A stretch of 64,000 nucleotides of DNA from Pomphorhynchus laevis. Taxonomy: Eukaryota > Acanthocephala > Palaeacanthocephala > Echinorhynchida > Pomphorhynchidae. The notes beneath the pieces are model-generated. The model saw only the letters and a program-made list of their open reading frames with translations. It was not told the origin of the DNA and made no database searches. Each line of letters begins with the position of its first letter. The stretch's first letter is position 1. The position numbers and the translations under genes are program-made. The stretch covers positions 1-64,000 of the forward strand of contig WNNJ02002095.1 in the NCBI GenBank assembly GCA_012934845.2, given 5' to 3'. This document shows positions 57,216 through 64,000 of this stretch, one piece after another.

Positions 57216-60200
57216 CTAAAACAAAACAAACACAAATATCATGATATTAAATTAGCCGCAACTACCTTGGAAACATTATTCTCTTTGTTTCTAAGTACCC
57301 TTCCAACGCCTTTTGACTTTGGGATAATCGACGTTCAATACTTTCAAATAAATCAAGCAATCCCGGACGATTCATACATCCGACTATGTTTAAATCTTCC
57401 ATGTTGCTTTTGCAGATGTTCTAATAAACATTTATTTTTTATACATACATTAATACAATCCAATGCGGAGTAAAAAATGTTTTAAATTTATTTCAAAATA
57501 TATTAAAAAGCATTAATTCTCTAATATTTCGATGTTCCCGAAAAAATATTAAATTTCAGAATATGCAAATAAATTTTCATCAAAATTGCTATTTCAAAGC
57601 AATTAGAGTTATGCGAGCAAAAATATAATAGTTTAACAAACAATAAATACCTTAAAATCTGAGTCTTGAATGTGGAACTGTCTTGTTTTCTTGGGGAGTT
57701 TAGCCCTAATATCCTGAGTACCAATAAATATTGTCTCCAGGTAAGACCAAGTCTTCTGTACATCAATTAGTTTTCTTAAAACTTGATCAACCGCAGCCAG
57801 TTGAGTTTGCCAATACTGTGGATCATTTGCAAAATAATCGGCATACTTTGAAGTAGCCATCATTTGCAGCTGATTCTAAAACCATGCAGGGATTACAAAA
57901 ACAATTATAATTTTAATATCTGATTATATCTTCAAATATTATTTATATCTATCAATAGTTATTATTCATGCATCGACAATTTTGGTAGATTTCGCTATTG
58001 CATGTTAAGAAATTGATTAATTTAAATAAGATATTGCATGTGCCTTAAAAGCTCTAACTTGACGTAATGGTAAAAACAAGATTTACGAAAGAAATTACAT
58101 ATTATAGCAAAATGTATAAATATATCAGTAAAAATTCAAGTTATTTTAATTATGATTTTAGACGAAACATTCTTATTCAATTAAGGTCTAACAACAAATT
58201 TTCGGTAACTACCTGTTATCATCGTCAAATGGTAACATAGCATAATGATGGTATTAGTTAGTTACCAAACATTTGCTGTTAGACCTTGATTAAATAATAA
58301 ATTTTTCGTCTAAAATCATTATAATGTATAAATATATCCGTGCCATATCGTGCAGGTTTAGAAACATGCACTGATCGTATTCAACAAACATATTGTATTT
58401 ATTGCAGAAATTTAAATTTTTGGTCTAACTAGCTGTGAATAGAATTTTATGCCCAAATAGAAGCACGGGTTTGCGGAGTTGTCAACATATAATTAATTGA
58501 AACGTTATTTAGATAATCCATGCAAGTAGTTGATATTTAAAATAGTTTAAACATTATCGAAATGTGATGAACCTGATGATCATCCAGTGATTCAATAATA
58601 TCGTCTCTTGCTACAAGTAAAGATGTCCCGGTTCTCTCGTGTTCAACAACATCAAACGTCGCGCTTTTCCATAATGCAGATATTTCATTGAGCGTCTTTT
58701 GCATTGATAATTCTTTGATTGACTTTTCCACTATATCTCGAACCTAAATTACAATTTTTACTCTTGCCAAATAAACTCAAAAGCAGCACTAAAATATAAC
58801 AAAATAATGTGTTCTTTTTGCTTAAATGTTTCTGTAATTTAAGAAGCATTGTTTGTTATTTTTTACTTTATAATCTCAAAAAAAACTAACCTGATCTTCA
58901 TTAAAGTGAAGATTTAGGCGCAAAAGATCATCGAGTTTCATTGAGTCATCAATTTTGAAGAAGAATCCAGTCGTTGATTCCATTAGTTCGTTCCAATGAC
59001 GATCCCTCATGGAATCAGTCTTCACTTCAGATATCACCCGAATTGCACTTAACATGTTTTTAACTTCGCTTTCAATTCGTATAAAATTGTCCCATTTCCC
59101 ACAAGCTTTGCTTAGACCTGCGAATAATTAGAATTTTTATTGTTAATACAATTTTATATCCCCAGTTGTTTATCCAATGTTAGAATCATTACAAAAATAA
59201 TTTTCTTTATATAATATTAAGATTATAATATTATATAAATATATAATATTTTAATGCAATTATATAATAAATTTATTATTTTTTAGAAATAAGTGAAATT
59301 TATATTTGACTGATGGTTTACAAATTAATAGGCTCGAAAATATACAATAACTTATTTATTTTAAATTCTAATTCTTCAAATGAATGAAATAATATATTCA
59401 GTTGCTGCAGCTATTAAAGTTTATAAATAGTAAATGAAAAAAATATCAAAATCTGAAAATCAGAATGCATCAATTTTTTATTTTTAAGAATATTTCTGAA
59501 ATCCCGCGTACATTTTATGCCTAGCATCACCATGAACACTTAGCTTTCTAAATTAAAATTGTTTTATCTCAAATAATTGATATAAATCTAACATTGAAAT
59601 ACTAAATACTTACAATGCGGTATGGCCTTAATTATAACCTGTACAACTCTTGAACAGTTAAATCAATTTATATTTGAAACAGAATTCTGGCAACTTTCAA
59701 CTGGTAACGTATTAAAACTGTTTCTATTTTATTTGTGTTATACTTAAGACATGTGTTTAAACATATCCGATGGGATTTAAGTACAAATTGTGGATTATTA
59801 TTAATTACACCATAATCATAAGCAATTACCACGCAGTTCTTTAAGTAGAAACTTTTGCTTCAATGTCTGTTCAATCATTTCAATATTAGCGTCTTTCCAA
59901 GTAGTAGTTCGCCAATATGCCATGGATGAAGTGATAATATCGATAATATCCCATAACTGTTTGACTGCATATAGTTCTTCTTTGCATTGATTCAGTTGCT
60001 TAAATTCGGGTATCGCCATATCAAAAACAGCTGATGTTTCTCTTAGATCGCTGACTTCTTTTAATTTACTATCAATAGTTTCGTTAAGCTACAACATATA
60101 TTTAAAGTTTATAAGAAAGTAAATTATAGTAAATTACTGTGTCTATTCGTTCATAATGTTCAGGAACGTTCTGGTGGAATGGACCATATCCTATAAATGA

Positions 60201-63200
60201 GCTTCTGAACTCATCTTGCCATTGCTCAAGGTCAGCTAATCGTAATCGAAAGTCAGCAATTTGATCGGCCAGATAAGGAGTAAGCTGTTGTTTCACGTGC
60301 ACTGCTTTTATCTGAAGACTAGACCATTGACCATGAATTTTCTAAAATTGAAGTACGTTTTGTATGTTAACGCAAACTTACGTTTTATCTAAGGAAAATA
60401 TTAAATATTTTAAATTATAACTTACATCGCATTATTAAAATTTAAAATTATTAAATTAAAAATACGAATGTTTAAATTTATTACTTTGTAATAAATCCTG
60501 TTACAGGAAATCCTGGAACTTATACGTTCAGTATAAACGTTAGAGTTTTCGGGATCAGCTAAACATATGAAGAAGAAATAGTAACATAATAATAAATAAA
60601 TAATATATTACAATATATTATATAATATTTTATTTAATAAAAAAGAATATTTTATTTTAATATAAACGAAATTAAAAGCATTTGAAATGATTTTAATTTA
60701 CAAACAATTTATAAAATAATAATTTATTTTTAATTATTTTTATGAAATATTATTCTTATAGTTGAATTATCTTAATATGGAATCCTGGAACTTAAAAGTT
60801 CCAGATATTTATATAAATTGTTTTAAAGTTTATACAAACTGTAAATAAATCAATTTGTAATTCACTGTTAATAAGAATAAATTTTAAAATAATAATAAAT
60901 ATTAAATTTTATTTAAAATTAATCTAAAATATTTATTTGATGAACGTTATAAAAATGAAATTATAAAATCATAATAGTAACACAAGCCTATATTTTAATT
61001 ATGTAAAATATAAAGTTTCATTACGACCACTAATTTAGTTATATATTCTAAGCACTGCTTTTACAGATTCAATATTTTTTATGTTAAATTAAATAATATA
61101 TTTAATATAATATTAATATTATTTAATATTATTTTAGTATATTATACTAAATATTATACTTTTTTATTAAAAATATATCCATCCTGATCGAAATTAACAT
61201 TAATTATGATCAGGATGGTATATTAACATTAATGTTAGTTTTCTGAAGATGCTAGTAGTTACTAACGAAATATAAAATGATTTTTATTGTCGTTCAACTA
61301 TACCTGATGAATGTTAACTAATTGGATGAATCGATTTTTTTAAATTATGCTAAATTGTGGCATAAAAGCATGTATAAGGCATGTAAAAGCATGTAATGCA
61401 AAGAGGTGTCCGATCTTTTGTTCATGTGAGTTTAGCTCATCCTATGCGTACAAAACGGCTACTAGTTAAAGAATGAAACCATAAAGTATGCACAACTGTT
61501 GAAATGTTCAAATTAGCACTGCGTGACCTTCAAATAGAATTATTTTCAGTAATATAAGGTATGATTTATATTAAATTGTAATAATGTAATGTTTGCATTT
61601 TGCTAGAATAGAAGAATTAAATATTTTCTGATATTTTCTGATAGGACGGGTTATTATTGATGGATTTAATTTTTAATGATCACATTAATAATGATCATAT
61701 CAATCGCCTTTTTTGTTATTTTATTCGCTTTTTTTCATTTTGTTATGAATACATATGTGTTTTGTACTTTTGTTGTACATTTTTTGTTTTTTTGTTTCGT
61801 TGTTGTGTTTTATTTGCTGCGATCCCTACAAAAGGAAACGTTACATGAACAAATGTCAGCAAAGACTTTGATTCCAGCATCAATGCACAAACAGACAAGA
61901 AACGTTATTTATGTGATTTTTTTTCATTTTTATGTTGGCTCTGAAACGGGCCCAGCATATGTCGTTGAATGGGAAAACCCAGGTGCGCCTTTGGTGTACC
62001 TGGGCTATCTCGGGATTAGTCTTCTTCTCTTGAGGACGTACCCCAGAGCAAAGACTAAGGTTTCTAAACTAGAATTAGAAAATGATTTATTAAAAAAAAA
62101 CTTACAAAATATCTAAAAACAACAACACGTTTTATATTTACCTCGTTGTAACAAAGGAAATAAGGTAGTTGATAAGCATGTTTCTCCATAATGAACATAG
62201 GTGTGTTACGGCAAGTTTAAATTCAACCGTTTCAATTTTCAACCATGACTGTATCACAAAACTCGAAGGGATGATCTCTAATTCTGTGAGCAATATTGTA
62301 AAATAATCAATCTAAAATAAAATTATTTAAAAAATTTGAATTGTAAAAAGCTTTTAACAAGCATTTATTATTTGTAGACATTGATTTGTCTATTTGTAAA
62401 TAAGAACATACAATGTTGAACAGTTTTATAAGAATGCAAAATGTATAACAAAGTATAGCATGCAATTTAAAAGTTCTGTTTTATAAACGAGCATGTTAAA
62501 AATTGAATAATATATAATTACAAAATTCTTAAACTTTTTGTTTATTTAATTCGGCATTAGTTATGACTAGTAATTAATTGCGTTGTAACTAATTGCGTCA
62601 GTTACAACTAGCAAACAAGACTATTGTACAGATATCAGAAGACTCGATCACAAAATGAGTATAATAATATATTGCAATCATATTAGTACAAAATTTAATA
62701 TATCACAGCGATTGGTTTATAAATAAATAAAAAGAATACTTGAGCGAAATTAAACATTTATGAATGCACATTTAAAAGTTTAATCGATGCTCTATATAGA
62801 TATGTTGTTGATAAAACGTCTTGTCGATTAATATATAACATGTTTAGCGAATTAAGATCCAAAATTGGCCATTAATTTTAAGTGCATAAGATTGTATTTA
62901 CTAGGAACAAATATGAACTTTGACTTAATGAAATCTAGAAAATCATCAGCTCTAGTTATTGGATAATTTTAAATCATATCGTCTTAATTCTTAGTTAAAG
63001 TTCAATAAGTATCAATGAATCATTTTTTCTAAATAAATCGTAAATACAAATGCTTAAAATTAACAATTTAAAATTAGGAACTGAATAAAGATCAAACGCA
63101 CGATCCAATTTTACAAAGTAATATTAAAATAAGCATATCTACAATTAGCTTTTGTAGATGATACATTATTCATTTTGTGCAGTAACGAAGTCAAAAAAAG

Positions 63201-63464
63201 TTACCTTAGTTTGGATATCCTGTAATTTTGAAGCTTTAAAATACGACGGATCTGGATCTAATGCTAAGGGTTTTAAATCTCGTTCACTTAGGGTTCGCGA
63301 GAATTGTAAGAATTGTTTCATGAAATCGTCTCTGTTGTTTTTCCATAAATGAGAATAAACTTCTAGTTTAGAAACAAATATAACTGCTTCTTTGATTCCT
63401 AATTGTGAATGTTCCATTATTTGGTTTTTAGTGGAATTAACTCTTTGCATTCTTCTATGACTTG
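56307..63464 (-). CDS. Axonemal dynein heavy chain, stem/linker exons (outer-arm beta class), partial
   Basis: Nine exons on the - strand encode the part of an axonemal dynein heavy chain from the tail to the linker before AAA1. Order: SHLWKNNRDDFMKQFL, then SWLKIETVEFK, KELYAVKQLWDIIDI, SMRDRHWNELMEST, and KLDDLLRLNLHFNEDQ. Next are LNEISALWKSATFDVVEHER, VQKTWSYLETIFIGTQDIRA, ALEGYLETKRIMFPR, FYFVSPSELLDILSNGTDP, IWWTSEV and LCLIDLHARDIVEKMI. These align in sequence with DNAH9/11/17-type outer-arm beta chains, the motors of ciliary and flagellar beating. The 5' exons lie beyond 64 kb. After 56307 no motor-domain (AAA) exon is seen. There are two one-base frame disruptions, an in-frame TAA and one expected exon not found, so this is either a decaying copy or affected by base-calling errors. 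Confidence 0.88.
57266..57420 (-). CDS. Dynein exon h
   Basis: attag|AACATCTGC to ccaag|gtagtt. EDLNIVGCMNRPGLLDLFES, IERRLSQSQKALEGYLETKR. Intact; followed by a 50-nt intron. Confidence 0.92.
57651..57875 (-). CDS. Dynein exon g
   Basis: ttttag|AATCAGCTG to tttaag|gtattt, 75 codons. NQLQMMATSKYADYFAND, LRKLIDVQKTWSYLETIF, IGTQDIRAKLPKKTRQF. The 'W..LE.IF....DIR.QLP' linker motif is clear. Confidence 0.92.
58153..58318. mobile_element. MITE with ~60-bp terminal inverted repeats
   Basis: 166 bp element in the intron between dynein exons f and g. Left end tgattttagacgaaac... and right end ...tcgtctaaaatca are inverted copies with good similarity over about 60 bp (shared aaggtctaacarcaaat and ggtaacta). 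It is flanked by tta on both sides (58150-58152, 58319-58321), a possible 3-bp target duplication, as in PIF/Harbinger MITEs. Confidence 0.75.
58573..58743 (-). CDS. Dynein exon f
   Basis: atttag|GTTCGAGAT to catcag|gttcat, 57 codons. VRDIVEKSIKELSMQKTLNE, SALWKSATFDVVEHERTG, ARDDIIESLDDHQ. Intact. Confidence 0.9.
58891..59117 (-). CDS. Dynein exon e
   Basis: tcgcag|GTCTAAGC to gatcag|gttag. Encodes LSKACGKWDNFIRIESEVKN, VISEVKTDSMRDRHWNELM, KLDDLLRLNLHFNEDQ. Intact. Confidence 0.9.
59830..60090 (-). CDS. Dynein exon d (contains a 1-base frame disruption)
   Basis: Follows a 47-nt intron. ttgtag|CTTAACGAA starts LNETIDSKLK in phase 0. After a run of six A (60064-60059) the coding continues one frame off, as EVSDLRETSAVFDMAIPEF and QCKEELYAVKQLWDIIDIIT. 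It ends CGT G|gtaatt. The downstream phase (1) fits only if the exon had one more base, so the A run is the likely site of a missing base. Confidence 0.85.
60138..60341 (-). CDS. Dynein exon c
   Basis: ttttag|AAAATTCAT to gacaca|gtaatt, 68 codons, phase 0. Encodes KIHGQWSSLQIKAVHVKQQL, ADFRLRLADLEQWQDEFRS, GPFHQNVPEHYERIDT. Confidence 0.85.
61179..61218. repeat. 11-bp perfect inverted repeat
   Basis: ccatcctgatc (61179-61189) and gatcaggatgg (61208-61218), 18-nt loop, in the dynein intron. The rest of 60342-62141 is AT-rich with no exon recognised. Confidence 0.7.
61960..62116 (+). mobile_element. LINE A 3' fragment inside a dynein intron
   Basis: GAPLVYLGYLGISLLLLRTY and PRAKTKVS match the C-terminal end of LINE A (copies 1, 3, 4), followed by an A-rich tail. 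The open frame running through it (61676-62116) is otherwise unconvincing. Confidence 0.75.
62142..62311 (-). CDS. Dynein exon b
   Basis: ttttag|ATTGAT to aacgag|gtaaat; encodes LLTELEIIPSSFVIQSWLK then LCSLWRNMLINYLIS. Ends in phase 2 whereas the next recognised exon starts in phase 0. Together with a gap of about 50 residues in the alignment, this implies an unseen exon in between. Confidence 0.8.
62312..63204. other. Dynein intron between exons a and b
   Basis: AT-rich, no element recognised. Confidence 0.6.
63205..63464 (-). CDS. Dynein exon a
   Basis: aatttag|CAAGTC to aactaag|gtaact. Encodes IFVSKLEVYSHLWKNNRDD, FMKQFLQFSRTLSERDL, ending KLQDIQTK. The first ~40 bases can be read in two frames, so the start phase is uncertain. 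Confidence 0.8.
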
Positions 63465-64000
63465 CTAAATTTCAAACAAAATCTATGCACAAAGTGGTAC
63501 CACATTCACTTTAAATATAACAAAATCCTTCTAAACAAAATTACATATTTTACTAATTATATATTTATTAAACTAAAATTCTAGTTTCTTAATAACTATT
63601 TTGAGTTTGAATTATAAATCTGCATAACTTTATAGATACCAAAAATCAATGATATTGCGGTATATATTAAAATTTTATGGATTTCTAAAAACGTTCATAT
63701 ACTCTATAGTATAATGTATGCTTTATAACAAGATCTAATTTCGTATGTGATCGTTTTGATTGTATATATGAATAGTTTAATAATAACCAGTATTTATTAA
63801 GTAAATTATAATAATTATGCGATCATGACGAATATATATATGCTTCTATATATATCATGACGAATATATATAAAACAAAATGCATTTAAATAAAATGCTT
63901 ATGTATGCTAATTTATTTGATATAAATTAAATGCTAATTTGTTATGAATTAATTGCTAATTTATTTGTTATAAATTATAAATATATTTTGAAATTCAAAG
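63465..64000. other. Dynein intron upstream of exon a
   Basis: AT-rich with a short repeated 'atcatgacgaatatatata' word (63823 and 63855); no exon recognised. Confidence 0.6.

Noticed and set aside
61676-62116. Membrane protein gene (hydrophobic N-terminal part)
   Set aside because: The C-terminal part is LINE A 3' sequence and the rest is T-rich intron DNA; the frame is accidental.
63420-63464. A further frame disruption at the start of dynein exon a
   Set aside because: The exon can be read open from its acceptor in the main frame if the preceding exon supplies the right phase; evidence is not sufficient.

Overview
The window is animal nuclear DNA: AT-rich, with spliced genes and introns from about 47 nt to about 17 kb, no operons, and a dense load of retroelement fossils. 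Two host genes can be read. One is a glycogen synthase kinase 3 (GSK3/shaggy) gene on the + strand, seven coding exons between about 21.03 and 52.03 kb. The other is the stem and linker part of an axonemal dynein heavy chain (outer-arm beta class, DNAH9/11/17-like) on the - strand, between 63.46 and 56.31 kb. Axonemal dynein means a lineage with motile cilia or flagella. The diverged GSK3 and the mix of hammerhead-bearing Penelope-like elements, CR1, RTE/Rex3 and Merlin would fit a flatworm or another fast-evolving parasite lineage, but that is a guess.

Layout. 0-20 kb is a graveyard of mobile elements. It holds CR1/L2-like and RTE-like LINE pieces, a DNA-transposase-like remnant cut by a (TA)n tract, a Merlin relic and a second LINE type (SAGGPDGL-type RT). 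It also holds several copies of one three-zinc-knuckle LINE (called LINE A here), one of them split by a Penelope-like element (PLE). 21-52 kb is the GSK3 gene. Its intron 1 holds an antisense LINE A copy. Intron 2 is almost filled by a 15.6-kb minisatellite with a 15-bp unit. Intron 4 holds a LINE relic, a 343-bp tandem repeat with two hammerhead ribozymes, and PLE pieces with a GIY-YIG domain. Intron 5 holds an RTE/Rex3 piece. 53.5-56.3 kb is a patchwork of PLE and CR1 pieces. 56.3-63.5 kb is the dynein gene.

The most striking features are, first, the giant intronic minisatellite: about 1,040 units, open in all three sense frames, one CpG per unit, organised into higher-order repeats. Second is the set of hammerhead motifs, of which the tandem pair at 45.1-45.5 kb has the core and all stems recognisable. 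Third is the dynein gene, which stops at a splice donor with no motor-domain exons seen in the remaining 56 kb and carries several frame disruptions. The two host genes are convergent or, if the dynein gene resumes beyond the window, GSK3 would be nested in a giant dynein intron.
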